The notes under the pieces were generated by a model. The model searched no databases and was not told the DNA's origin. It saw only the letters and a list, made by a program, of their open reading frames with translations. From assembly GCF_017873335.1 (NCBI RefSeq), contig NZ_JAGGKB010000005.1, positions 1 to 64,000 of the forward strand: 64,000 nt of DNA. Direction: 5' to 3'. Positions 53,250 to 62,224 of this stretch are shown in pieces. How positions within the stretch are numbered: position 1 is the stretch's first letter; each line of letters opens with the position of its first letter. Position numbers and translations under genes: made by a program. This DNA is from Thermococcus stetteri. GTDB taxonomy: Archaea > Methanobacteriota_B > Thermococci > Thermococcales > Thermococcaceae.

Positions 53250-54076
53250 TTAGCACTCCCTTAGCTCTGTCCAGAGGAAGAGGAGGAGGGCCAAGGTTAT
53301 TGGCCTCCTCACCGCATAGAACTGGACACCGTCCTCCGTTTTCACGGCCTTGAGCTTGTACAGGTAGGGGTTGACGCCCCTGGAGCGCAGGAGTTCCCTT
53401 TCGTGTTCCTTGTACGCCTGTATAAGGACATCCAGAGCGTCTTCACCATCATTAGCTCTGTTTTTCCTAATCTCAATGAACTCCTCGCAGTCGGGAACGG
53501 GCTCTCCCTCTTTCAGGCCAAGCACATCAGCTACGAGCTCGCGCCTTCCCCTGTCGTCGAGGAGTTCGCATATTCTCCTGACCGAGTCCCAGTCGTCTAA
53601 CTCTTCCACCCTCCAATAAAGCCCCTCGAAGGCATAGTACCTGTCAGCGCGCTTGTTGATCCTCCTCGCCCACTCGATCCCGAGCCCAAGCGCCGTCCTG
53701 GCCAGTTCGGGTTCTTCCTTTTCGAGTATGTCCGCTATCCGCCTTAGAATGCCCCCCTATCATCTGGATCCGGGATGAGGTAGTGGAGTTTGAGGGCCCT
53801 CTTCGCTCTCTCGATGCTCTCATCCTCCTGGAGGTAAGCCGAGAGCGCCCTGTAAACCGCCCATTCAAAGTGTTCGCCATCGAGGAGGTACGCCACCTTC
53901 AGGGCCTTTTCAAGCTCTCCTATCTTGGCGAAGTACTCCGCCGTCTCCGCCACGTAATAGTACAGTCTCCCGTTCAGCAGGCCTTCTGGCAGGGTCTTAA
54001 ATAACTCGTAGGCCTCATCAAACATCCCAGACCTGATAAAGCGCTCTGCTGATTCTATGGGGTTCTCTGGTTGCAT
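53250..54076 (-). pseudogene. Helical-repeat (TPR-like) protein gene with a frameshift in a G run
   Basis: Codons from ATG 54076 (GGAGGAGG upstream) read helical repeats (SAERFIRSGMFDEAYELFKT, AETAEYFAKIGELEKALKVA) to HYLIPDPDDRGAF and stop. In the next frame the protein continues without a gap as ILRRIADILEKEEPELARTA, then WARRINKRADRYYAFEG, WRVEELDDWDSVRRI and on to 53250. The break is a run of six Gs (plus-strand C run ~53751-53756); seven would restore one 275-aa frame. Alternatives: sequence error, decay, or slippage-based phase variation. Related in style to the gene at 60630. Confidence 0.75.
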
Positions 54077-54127
54077 GGAATCCTCCTCCAGAGGTAAGTT
54101 TAAAAATTTGTCACAGGAAGAGTAAAG

Positions 54128-56830
54128 TCAAGACTGGTCTTGTGCATCCGCTTCCTTTTCCTTCAGAATCCTCTCCCATACTCTTATCGCGGCCCACTTG
54201 TCGAGGAACTCATTGAATGTGCCGCACTTCGGCGAGAGGACGCAGACCGGACAGCCGTCCTTGCAGGGACAGCTCTTCAGGTGCTCGAGGCTCTTCTCCA
54301 TCAGCTTTTCTGCGTTCTCGTAGATTATCTCCGCCAGACCGGCGCCGCCCTCGTTGCCGTCGTAGATGAAGACCACCGGCTTGCCCACGTAGGGCATTCC
54401 CGGAAAGCTCGCGTAGCTGTAGCCGCCGAGTTCCCTGCTGTCCACGTAGGTGAATACCGGCGCTATCTTTATCATGTTGTGCTCTATCGCGTGGAGTGCG
54501 CTTCCTACGCCGTCCTTGCTGTCCACCATCTTTTTTATAGCGAAGGCTAGCTCTTCATCCTGGATTCCGGCCTTCTGGAGGCTCTCGCCTATCGTCTTCT
54601 TTATCACGAAGCTGGTGCTTCCGAGGAAGAGCGGGAAGAGCTTTCTTCTGTCCAGGCTCTGGTAGAGGTGGAACGCCAAATCCTCAAAGCCTTTCTCTGC
54701 CGCTCTCCCAAAGAACTCCCTGAACTCCTCGCTCGAGACCTCCCGTATCTCATCGGGAAAGACGAGCCATATTCCCTCGGTCTCGAACTCCCTGACGTAG
54801 GGCTCCTCGAACTCCACCTTCGCGAACTTCTCCCAGTTGAGTATCGAGAAGTCCTCCTCAGTCTCCACTTTCTCACCCGTTGCTGGTGAGGAGATTTCGC
54901 CCTTGAGTATCCCCGCTTCCCTCAGCTTTACCAGTTCGCCCACGTAGTTCCCGGTATCGAGCCCCTTGACCGCAAAGCCCGTGTAGACGTGCCTGACGCG
55001 GAGCCTCCCGAGGCCTATTTGGACTCCCTTGTAACTCTTTTTCGCCCTCTCCTCGAGTATCTCAACCTCTTCTATCTTGCTCGCGAAGGTCTCGACGTCC
55101 CAGAGGCGGTTGAGCTGGTCGGCAAAGACGAAGTGGAACTTACCAAGGCTGAGTCTTTCTTTCGCCATGTAGAGCTCTCCCCTCGAGAAGTAGGCCATCC
55201 CCGGCAGGAGCGAGCGGTGGTACTCGTCTTCGTCAACTTCTTCTATGATGTAGCCCTTCAGCTTGAGCCAGTTGATGAAGTTGAGGAGCTCTCTGAGGGA
55301 TGACTTCTCCATCAGCTTCGCCCTTATCCACGGCTCGTCCTTAACCAGGAAGAAGCTCTCGTCGCTCGCTGTCCTGAGCGAGGAGTACTCGAAGGCCGGC
55401 CTCCTCACCCTGACCTCGAGCTTTCCGGTGAGCGGGTTCTTCTTGAGGTCGGCCTTCCTCTCGATCACGAGCTTTTCAGCTATTCTCCTCTCAAACTCGT
55501 CCAGCTCGTCCCAGTCAAGGATTCCAAGCTCTGTGAGAAGGTAGTGCATGTGCTTCTCCGCTATGCGCTCGTTGTCAACTTTGACCGGCATGTACTCGAT
55601 GATGCCCTTCTCAAGCCTCTCGACGAGTTCTTCAAAGTGCTCTCTGTAGTAATAGTCAAGCCCGTTCTTCCTCAGAACAACGCCGTTGAGGGCTTCCCTG
55701 TCGGCGCTCCTCCCCGCCCTCCCAAAGCGCTGGATGAGGGAGAACAGGCCGTCCGGAGGGATGCCGTAGTTTATCACGGCATCGAGGTCGCCTATGTCTA
55801 TCCCGAGTTCGAGGGCGTTGGTGGTAAGCAGGGCGAGTAATTTTCCGTCCCTGAAGTCCCTCTCAACTTCCCAGCGGACGTTCTTCGGCAGGGTGCCCTT
55901 GTAAGTGGTTACCTTGGAGAAGACGGGGGAGTTGAGGAGAAAGCGTAAGGTCTTCTCGGTGCCCTTCCTGCTGTCGAAGAAGACGAGGGTCTTTATTCCC
56001 TTGCTCACTAGCCTCTCGATTACGGCCCTCAGGAGCTGTCTGTCGTCGAAGTTGTTTGGCTCGAAGAGAACCAGATACCTCCGCGGGAGGGGGTTTGTAG
56101 CCCTAACAACTGGTTCGAACTCCACCCTGAAGATCTTTTCCGCGAACTCCTTGGGGTTCCTCAGCGTTGCTGATAGGGCCATTATCTGGAGCTTCACTCC
56201 AAGGCGCTTAAGCCTGAAGGACAGACGCCTGAAGAGCCACGCCGCGTTGCTTCCAAAAATCCCCCGGTAGACGTGGAGCTCATCGACGACGAGGTACCGA
56301 ATGTTCCTGAGGAGCCACTCGTAGTCCCTCCACCTCCTCAGAATGTTGTAGTGGAGAATGTCCGGGGTGGTGAAGACCACCCTCGGCCTCTCGCGGAGGA
56401 GTCCTCTCCTCTCTTCCCAAGAGACATCTCCCGTGAGAATCCTCGCGCTCACCATCTTTCCGGTCAGGCGGTAGAAGGTTAAATTAGCCCTCTGGAACTT
56501 CTCGAGCTGGTTGTTTATGAGCGCCCGGGTGGGATAAACGAGGATGTAAGTTTTCCGTGGATCGGAGAGGTAGGAGTCGAAGATAGCCAGGCGGAAGATT
56601 TCACTCTTCCCGCTGGCGGTTGGTGTTGTTACAACGATGTTCTTCCCTGCGTAGAGCTTCTCCAAAGCTTCAACCTGGTGGCGGTAGAGGGAGAAGCCCA
56701 GCTCCTCAACGAGGGCGTTTATTTCAGGGTTTTTGAACGTGAATTCTCCAAACTCGCCTTCTCTCGGTGGGAAGACCTGGACCCTCGCGATCTCGGACTT
56801 CAGGGGTTTGAGGGCTTCGAAGAGGGACAT
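54128..56830 (-). CDS. MrfA/Hrq1-like superfamily 2 helicase with DUF1998 zinc domain
   Basis: 900 aa. Helicase core: TPTASGKSEIFR (I), VVDELHVYRG (DEVH-type II), ALSATLRNP (III), VNYGIPPDGLFSLIQRFGRAGRS (VI). The C-terminal DUF1998 domain has four cysteines in CPCKDGCPVCVLSPKCG near residues 855-875. These helicases act in repair of crosslinks and mitomycin damage in bacteria and yeast. A minus-strand TATA (TTTTTAACTG) ~25 nt before the ATG and no Shine-Dalgarno suggest a leaderless message. Confidence 0.92.
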   Translation of the reverse strand: MSLFEALKPLKSEIARVQVFPPREGEFGEFTFKNPEINALVEELGFSLYRHQVEALEKLYAGKNIVVTTPTASGKSEIFRLAIFDSYLSDPRKTYILVYPTRALINNQLEKFQRANLTFYRLTGKMVSARILTGDVSWEERRGLLRERPRVVFTTPDILHYNILRRWRDYEWLLRNIRYLVVDELHVYRGIFGSNAAWLFRRLSFRLKRLGVKLQIMALSATLRNPKEFAEKIFRVEFEPVVRATNPLPRRYLVLFEPNNFDDRQLLRAVIERLVSKGIKTLVFFDSRKGTEKTLRFLLNSPVFSKVTTYKGTLPKNVRWEVERDFRDGKLLALLTTNALELGIDIGDLDAVINYGIPPDGLFSLIQRFGRAGRSADREALNGVVLRKNGLDYYYREHFEELVERLEKGIIEYMPVKVDNERIAEKHMHYLLTELGILDWDELDEFERRIAEKLVIERKADLKKNPLTGKLEVRVRRPAFEYSSLRTASDESFFLVKDEPWIRAKLMEKSSLRELLNFINWLKLKGYIIEEVDEDEYHRSLLPGMAYFSRGELYMAKERLSLGKFHFVFADQLNRLWDVETFASKIEEVEILEERAKKSYKGVQIGLGRLRVRHVYTGFAVKGLDTGNYVGELVKLREAGILKGEISSPATGEKVETEEDFSILNWEKFAKVEFEEPYVREFETEGIWLVFPDEIREVSSEEFREFFGRAAEKGFEDLAFHLYQSLDRRKLFPLFLGSTSFVIKKTIGESLQKAGIQDEELAFAIKKMVDSKDGVGSALHAIEHNMIKIAPVFTYVDSRELGGYSYASFPGMPYVGKPVVFIYDGNEGGAGLAEIIYENAEKLMEKSLEHLKSCPCKDGCPVCVLSPKCGTFNEFLDKWAAIRVWERILKEKEADAQDQS

Positions 56831-56972
56831 GTTGTTAGAATTTGCACTGCAGTTAAAAATGAAGCGGTTGAGAACTTTCTACTTTTCAGGGAATTGCCAT
56901 GGGAACATAATTGCATAAAAACTGAAGTACATAATCATTTAAAACAACCCACTTGTTTGGACCAATGGAGAG

Positions 56973-58262
56973 CTATCCAGAAGGCTGTTCCGAGAGTTCC
57001 ACTAGCTTGTCCTCTCCTCCCGGAAGGACAAGGGGCCGTGAGAGGTGTTTCCTTGCATCGGGCGGGACCTCATAGATTTTCTTCTCCAGGTCGCGGGGGA
57101 CTTCAACGGGGATAAGCTTTTTCGGCATTTTGTATCCGCAACGCTTACACTTCAGGTAGTCGCCCTTACTCTTCATCGTCCCGCCACAGCGGGGGCACTT
57201 GGGCTTTCTATGCTCGATCTTCGGGACGAGCCTGACTGGATAGAACTTCTCGAGGTTGAGCGTCAGGACTCCATCGTGTTCCTTTACCCCTCCGGCGGCA
57301 ATAATCTCATCCCCAGGGAGGAGCTTCCTCACCCAGTTGCGGAACTTTTTAGTGGGTTCAAATGCGGCAACCCTGATCTTTCCCGTCTCGTCCTCAAGCT
57401 CAAAGAAGACGTGTCTGCCCTTCTCCCAGTATGGGCCTGCTACTCTGCCCCTCACCACTGCGCTGTCGTAGAGCTTCAGTTCACCAATCTTTTTTTGAAC
57501 AAGGTGGTCGTCGGTGTTTTGGTTCGTCTTGTAGAGCTGGTAGAAAGCTACCGGTTCCTCGAACTCCACCATCTCGAAGACCTGGAGGACTTTGGCTTTA
57601 TCAACCCCCCGGATTCCAGCTAAAACGGGGTCTTTTCCGTGGGGGGTTATCAAAACAACGCGCTTGTAGGGGTCAACGTTGTCGTAACTGAATGGGTATG
57701 CCCACATATCAGCCAAAAAGACGCTCTCTTCGTTAACTCTTCTCGGTGTCCCCCAGTTTTCCTGCTCTCTATAGGCCAGGAGTTCGTACGTGAAACTCTC
57801 CAGGGGGTAGCCAATAGCTGCGAGGGAGCCGATTATCCCCCTTCCCAGCTTGAACTTGAAGTATTCAGCACCAACTTCTCTCGCGGTCTTTTCGGCTTCT
57901 TCGATGGTCACATGCTCCCTCAGAGCCTTAAGCGAGAACTCGCGGAGCTTCTCTGGGACTTCTCCCTCCAGGAAAACAACGCCTGGGTTCGTGTTCTCGT
58001 GCTCAAAGTCGGCAAGCTGTGATACGTAGAAGAGAACAATGTCCTTTATCCGTGGAACAACCCCATCTTCAGCCTTGAAAGTCATTGCAACTGCTCCGTT
58101 GCCGCGGGTCTTGTAGGGGATGTTCGGGTTTAAACGAATGAGCCGGGGGAGGTCAATAGGATCAGCTAGCCTTGAAAGCTCGCGGTAGAGGAGGGCGCCG
58201 AGGTAGGTTGTGCACATGCCGTTGGGTGAGTCCGTATCGTCAATTCCTATGTGGATGATCAT
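56973..58262 (-). CDS. tiaS: tRNA-Ile2 2-agmatinylcytidine synthetase TiaS
   Basis: 429 aa. Attaches agmatine to C34 of tRNA-Ile2 so that it reads [22 protein letters not shown] opens the protein, then kinase-like and ferredoxin-like parts ([32 protein letters not shown]), an OB fold (~residues 265-355) and a C-terminal zinc ribbon [20 protein letters not shown]. Archaea-specific. ATG 58262 begins the conserved sequence and lies ~30 nt after a TATA-like CTTAAAC, so it may be leaderless; in-frame extension upstream is unlikely. Confidence 0.95.
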   Translation of the reverse strand: MIIHIGIDDTDSPNGMCTTYLGALLYRELSRLADPIDLPRLIRLNPNIPYKTRGNGAVAMTFKAEDGVVPRIKDIVLFYVSQLADFEHENTNPGVVFLEGEVPEKLREFSLKALREHVTIEEAEKTAREVGAEYFKFKLGRGIIGSLAAIGYPLESFTYELLAYREQENWGTPRRVNEESVFLADMWAYPFSYDNVDPYKRVVLITPHGKDPVLAGIRGVDKAKVLQVFEMVEFEEPVAFYQLYKTNQNTDDHLVQKKIGELKLYDSAVVRGRVAGPYWEKGRHVFFELEDETGKIRVAAFEPTKKFRNWVRKLLPGDEIIAAGGVKEHDGVLTLNLEKFYPVRLVPKIEHRKPKCPRCGGTMKSKGDYLKCKRCGYKMPKKLIPVEVPRDLEKKIYEVPPDARKHLSRPLVLPGGEDKLVELSEQPSG

Positions 58263-58421
58263 CGGGAGGGAGAAAGGGGGAGAGTTTAAGAAAGTTTGCC
58301 CGGTTATGAGAGGCATCTTTTAAGAGCAGAGAACAATGAGACAAAGTCTAATACGGCAATGGCGCACGGTCATTGAGGTATTTATTTCCTACCTAAACCC
58401 TTAAATATCCCGGGGGCCACT

Positions 58422-58439
58422 TTTAGATGGACATCTAAA
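58422..58439. promoter_or_regulatory. Perfect inverted repeat TTTAGATG-GA-CATCTAAA before the M42 peptidase
   Basis: An 8-bp inverted repeat with a 2-bp centre, ~20 bp after TATA-like CTTAAATATCC (58400-58410) and 14 bp before the ATG, directly upstream of the ribosome binding site GGAGGCG. It covers the likely transcript start, so it could be an operator; a 2-nt loop makes an RNA hairpin less likely. Confidence 0.5.
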
Positions 58440-58452
58440 GGAGGCGATTGAG

Positions 58453-59493
58453 ATGGTAGACATGGAACTCCTCAAGAAGGTCGTTGAAGCTCCGGGCGTT
58501 TCTGGCTATGAGTTCCTCGGAATAAGAGATGCAGTAATAGAGGCCCTGAAGGACTACGTGGATGAGATAAAGGTTGACAAGCTCGGCAACGTCATAGCCC
58601 ACAAGAAGGGCAGCGGGCCGAAGGTCATGGTAGCCGCACATATGGACAAGATAGGTATCATGGTCAACCACATCGACAAGCAGGGGTACCTTCATGTCGT
58701 CCCGGTTGGTGGAGTTGACCCGAGAACCCTCGTGGCCCAGAGGATAAGGTTCTTCACGGACAAGGGAGAGCGCTACGGCGTTGTCGGTCACATACCGCCG
58801 CACATCCAGAAGCCAGAGGACAGGAAGAAGGCCGCCGACTGGGACACGATAGTGGTTGATGTAGGAGCCGACAGCAAGGAAGAGGCAGAGGAGATGGGCT
58901 TCCGCATTGGAACCGTCGGCGAGTTCGCGCCTGCATTCACCCAGCTCAGCGAGAACAGGATAGCCACACCCTACCTCGACGACAGGGTTTGTCTCTACGC
59001 CATGATTGAAGCCGCCAGGGCTCTGGAGAACCACGAGGCCGACATATACTTCGTCGCATCAGTCCAGGAGGAGGTCGGCCTGAGGGGAGCCCGCGTCGCT
59101 TCCTACGCCATAGACCCCGAGATCGGCATAGCCATGGACGTAACCTTCGCCAAGCAGGTCGGAGATAAGGGCAAGATCGTTCCAAAGCTCGGCGGCGGGC
59201 CGGTCATGGACGAGGTCGGCCCGAACATCCACCCTAAGATCAGGCGCTTCGCCGATGAAGTGGCCAAGAAGTACGACATCCCGCTCCAGGCCGAAGCAAG
59301 CCCGAGGCCGACTGGAACCGACGCCAACATAATGCAGATCAACAGGGAGGGCGTGGCAACTGCTGTCCTCAGCATCCCGATAAGGTACATGCACAGCCAG
59401 GTCGAGACCGCTGACCTGAGGGACATCGACCTGACCATAAAGTTCGCCAAGCACTTCCTTGAGGAGCTCAGGCCAATGGACCTTACCCCGTGA
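58453..59493 (+). CDS. M42-family (TET) aminopeptidase
   Basis: 346 aa dodecameric metallo-aminopeptidase that trims peptides downstream of the proteasome. Metal and catalytic residues: [11 protein letters not shown] (His, Asp), [11 protein letters not shown] (Asp), [12 protein letters not shown] (Glu-Glu), MDVTFAKQ (Asp), and a late PTGTDANIM with [15 protein letters not shown] (His). ATG 58453 with GGAGGCG. Probably regulated through the inverted repeat at 58422. Confidence 0.95.
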   Translation: MVDMELLKKVVEAPGVSGYEFLGIRDAVIEALKDYVDEIKVDKLGNVIAHKKGSGPKVMVAAHMDKIGIMVNHIDKQGYLHVVPVGGVDPRTLVAQRIRFFTDKGERYGVVGHIPPHIQKPEDRKKAADWDTIVVDVGADSKEEAEEMGFRIGTVGEFAPAFTQLSENRIATPYLDDRVCLYAMIEAARALENHEADIYFVASVQEEVGLRGARVASYAIDPEIGIAMDVTFAKQVGDKGKIVPKLGGGPVMDEVGPNIHPKIRRFADEVAKKYDIPLQAEASPRPTGTDANIMQINREGVATAVLSIPIRYMHSQVETADLRDIDLTIKFAKHFLEELRPMDLTP

Positions 59494-59540
59494 GCAAAAG
59501 GTTTATTTCAACCTTTTTCTTAATTCTTCTGGGTGTTCGC

Positions 59541-60095
59541 GTGATACTCATAGTTCCCATCGGCTACATCCCCGAGTGGCTCATAAAGGATGTGGCTGAA
59601 TTCGTTGATTCGTACTACTCAACGAGGGGAGTTCCAGTTGATGTTGGTGATCCGATAAGTGAGAGCCTGTTTCTTTCTGCATACCACCCATTTAGGCGTC
59701 AGTTTCTTGGCGGCGCTTTTCTTCCAACGCTCTCCGAAATTGGGAGGAGGAAAGGGGCTTTGGCAACGGTGGGGATTACAAAGGTCGATCTCTACGAGAG
59801 GGGCATGAACTTCGTTTTTGGTGTGGCCAGCGAAAATCTGAGGACTGCGATTGTTTCAATTTACCGACTGAGGCCAGAGTTTTATGGGAAAACAAGCAAT
59901 GATGAGCTCCTTATAGAGAGGGCTGTAAAGGAAGTGATGCACGAACTGGGTCATGTGTTTGGGCTCTCCCATTGTCCCAACATCCGGTGTGTCATGCACT
60001 TCTCAAACTCTGTTTATGACACTGACATTAAGCTTCCATACTACTGTCCGAGCTGTGAGAAAAAACTTCTGCAAAACCTAGAGGTGATGCTATGA
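59541..60095 (+). CDS. Archaemetzincin metalloprotease 2
   Basis: 184 aa from GTG 59541 (GGGTG upstream; a TATA GGTTTATTT at ~59498-59507 fits). It starts VILIVPIGYIPEWLIKDVAE, as is typical of the family. The zinc site HELGHVFGLSHC, RCVMHFS and YCPSCEKK follow the archaemetzincin pattern HExxHxxGxxHC ... CxM ... CxxC. An in-frame start 51 nt upstream would lie before the likely transcript start. It overlaps the CYTH gene by 4 bp (ATGA). Shorter and more canonical than paralogue 1. Confidence 0.88.
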   Translation: MILIVPIGYIPEWLIKDVAEFVDSYYSTRGVPVDVGDPISESLFLSAYHPFRRQFLGGAFLPTLSEIGRRKGALATVGITKVDLYERGMNFVFGVASENLRTAIVSIYRLRPEFYGKTSNDELLIERAVKEVMHELGHVFGLSHCPNIRCVMHFSNSVYDTDIKLPYYCPSCEKKLLQNLEVML

Positions 60096-60643
60096 TAGAG
60101 GTCGAACTGAAGGGATACGCCAATGATAAAATATTCGAGAGAGTGCGTGAGGAGTTCAAACTCATAAGGAAGGAATACCATGAAGACACGTACTACCAGC
60201 ACCCATGCAGGGACTTTTCTAAGACTGACGAGGCCCTTAGAATTAGAATAAGGAGGTTTAACGGCCACTTTGAGGCCTTTATGACATACAAGGGGCCAAA
60301 AATTGACCAACACTCAAAAACGCGGAAGGAAATCGAAGTTCCGCTCAACGATCCTGACAAACACGCCGAGATACTCGAAAACCTTGGGTTTGTTGAGGTT
60401 CTTACAGTCTCCAAGACGCGAGAAAAGTACTACGTCGAAAAGGGCATAGTGATAGCCCTCGACGATGTAGAGGGGCTTGGTAAGTTCATAGAAATCGAGG
60501 CGATGACTGATAAAAAGGAGGACGTTCCTCACTTTACCAGCAAACTGCGGGCAATACTAGTGGAACTAGGAGTTGAGAAGTTTGAACGCAGGTCATATCT
60601 AGAACTCCTGTTGGGGAAGGAGGGCTCTAATGGGAAAGCTTGA
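60092..60643 (+). CDS. cyaB: CYTH-domain protein 2 (class IV adenylate cyclase-like)
   Basis: 183 aa. N-terminal MIEVELKGYA has the ExExK motif; LRIRIRRFNG and FMTYKGPKID, KEIEVPL and FIEIEAMTD supply the other tunnel residues. This architecture is the CyaB group, which binds ATP or triphosphates. Co-translated with archaemetzincin 2 and overlapping the following gene by 14 bp. The pairing of a CYTH and an archaemetzincin is noted under findings. Confidence 0.9.
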   Translation: MIEVELKGYANDKIFERVREEFKLIRKEYHEDTYYQHPCRDFSKTDEALRIRIRRFNGHFEAFMTYKGPKIDQHSKTRKEIEVPLNDPDKHAEILENLGFVEVLTVSKTREKYYVEKGIVIALDDVEGLGKFIEIEAMTDKKEDVPHFTSKLRAILVELGVEKFERRSYLELLLGKEGSNGKA

Positions 60644-61464
60644 CGAGTTCTTTGGCTCTCTCACTGGTAAAAGGTCCGATTCAGAAGTATTGGCCGAGAT
60701 CGAGAGCCAGTTAGCTGAGGATAACGTGTCTAGAGCAATAGGCCTCATTGAGGAGCTGGATAAAGAGCAGAACGTTGTTTTAGCGGTGAGGCTCGTTTTA
60801 AGAAAGCTGTTCAAACTGAAAACTGATGCTGATACTTCGTCCTTTAAGATTATCCCATTTCTAAAGCAGCTCATCCCCTACATTAACGAGATAAAAAAAC
60901 GAGCGCTACCGTGTTCTTCTTCTCGGTGAAGCAGCAGTTGGGTTTTACTTGGCGGGTTCCGAGCTTGAAGGGGACTTTGCTTTAAAGGCCGCGATAAACC
61001 TAGCATTGGATCACCCTGACATACTCAGGGACATACTGTTCACACTCATTAAGTTTGAGCTTCTCCAAAAGGCCGCGTACGCTATGAAACTTGTAAAGGA
61101 GCCAGAAAAACTGGATGTTGTACTTTCTCACCTCGCGGAGGTGTTCTACGAGAGAGGAGACATCGAGAGGGCGCTGGCAGTTATAAGCCACATAACCAGC
61201 AACTTCCACAGGGCCGTAACCTTGATGCATTTGGCACAGCTTGAGGAGAACCGCGATAGGGAGAGGGCGCTTCAGTTAATAGAATCTGCCATAAAGATAG
61301 CCGAAAAAATAGAAGACCCAGATGCCAGGTTTGAGCTGATGCTGAAGCTCCACGACCTCAAGCACGAGATAATGGGTGAGCCCCTCAGTGTCGGCGACCT
61401 GCTCTCGGCTGAAACTCCCGTGGCGAAAAGAGGGGCGGAAGACCAAGGCGGTGAGAAAGTATAA
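60630..61464 (+). pseudogene. Helical-repeat protein gene with a frameshift in an A7 run
   Basis: From ATG 60630 the product (MGKLDEFFGSLTGKRSDSEV onward) stops after INEIKKRALPCSSSR. One frame over, the protein continues directly as NERYRVLLLGEAAVGFYLAG, then SELEGDFALKAAINLALDHP and TPR-like helices with GDIERALAVISHI. The break is ATAAAAAAACGAG (~60892-60898): six As instead of seven give one 277-aa frame (INEIKKNERYRV). A7 is a classic slippage sequence, so transcriptional slippage could still make the full protein; otherwise it is a mutation or error. Third gene of the archaemetzincin 2 operon. Confidence 0.78.
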
Positions 61465-62224
61465 GCGAGAACGGTAGTTTGATTCCAAGCTCCAGTAGCC
61501 CTTCGATTTTCCTGGCAACCTCACGGGGTGTGCCCTCTAGGAACACGCTGCCGTTCTTGAGCACAATTATCCTGTCGGCGTTTCTGAATAAAAAGCGAGA
61601 ATCGTGCTCAACTATTACTACCGTCACCCCCTCCTTCTTGAGCCTTAAGATTACGTTTTCAACTTCCCTCTTTCCCTCGGGGTCGAGCTGAGACGTTGGC
61701 TCGTCCATGACAATTATCGGCGGCCTCATGGCTAAAACCGAAGCTATAGCCAACCTCTGCTTCTCCCCACCGCTGAGGTTGGGGGGAAACTCCTCTCGCT
61801 TCCCTTCAAGACCAACGACCCCAAGCGCCCAGCTAACCCTCTCTTCTATCTCATCCCTTGGAAGGCCCAGGTTCTCGAGGGCAAAGGCCACTTCATCCTC
61901 TACAGTCATGTTGAACAGCTGGCTTTCGGGGTTCTGGAGCACGAGACCCACTGCCGTCGAGAGCTTAGAGACCGGAGTCTCCAGAGTGCTGAGTTCTTCC
62001 CCGGTTGAGGGGTTCCTGACAAGCACTTCCCCCGAGAACTCTCCCCGAATGGAGTGCGGGATTATGCCGTTGAACGTCAGAACAAGGGTTGACTTTCCGC
62101 TTCCGCTTGGCCCGATTATTCCAACCATCTCCCCCTTTTTAACGGAGAGAGTTACCCCATTGAGGGCCGGCTTTTTCGAGCGCGGGTACTGGAAACGCAG
62201 GTCTCTAACTTCCAGAACGTTCAC
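61385..62224 (-). CDS. ECF-type ABC transporter ATPase
   Basis: 279 aa from GTG 62224. Walker A GPSGSGKST, Q-loop VGLVLQNPESQLFNMTVEDE (the ECF/CbiO-type Q motif), signature LSGGEKQRLAIASVLAMRPP, Walker B IIVMDEPTSQLD and H-loop VIVEHDSRF. Energises vitamin or metal uptake with an EcfT and S subunit not seen here. The start overlaps the trkH stop by 4 bp (GTGA); its 3' end overlaps the convergent gene by 80 bp. Confidence 0.88.
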   Translation of the reverse strand: MNVLEVRDLRFQYPRSKKPALNGVTLSVKKGEMVGIIGPSGSGKSTLVLTFNGIIPHSIRGEFSGEVLVRNPSTGEELSTLETPVSKLSTAVGLVLQNPESQLFNMTVEDEVAFALENLGLPRDEIEERVSWALGVVGLEGKREEFPPNLSGGEKQRLAIASVLAMRPPIIVMDEPTSQLDPEGKREVENVILRLKKEGVTVVIVEHDSRFLFRNADRIIVLKNGSVFLEGTPREVARKIEGLLELGIKLPFSLILSHRLGLPPLFSPREFQPRAGRRH

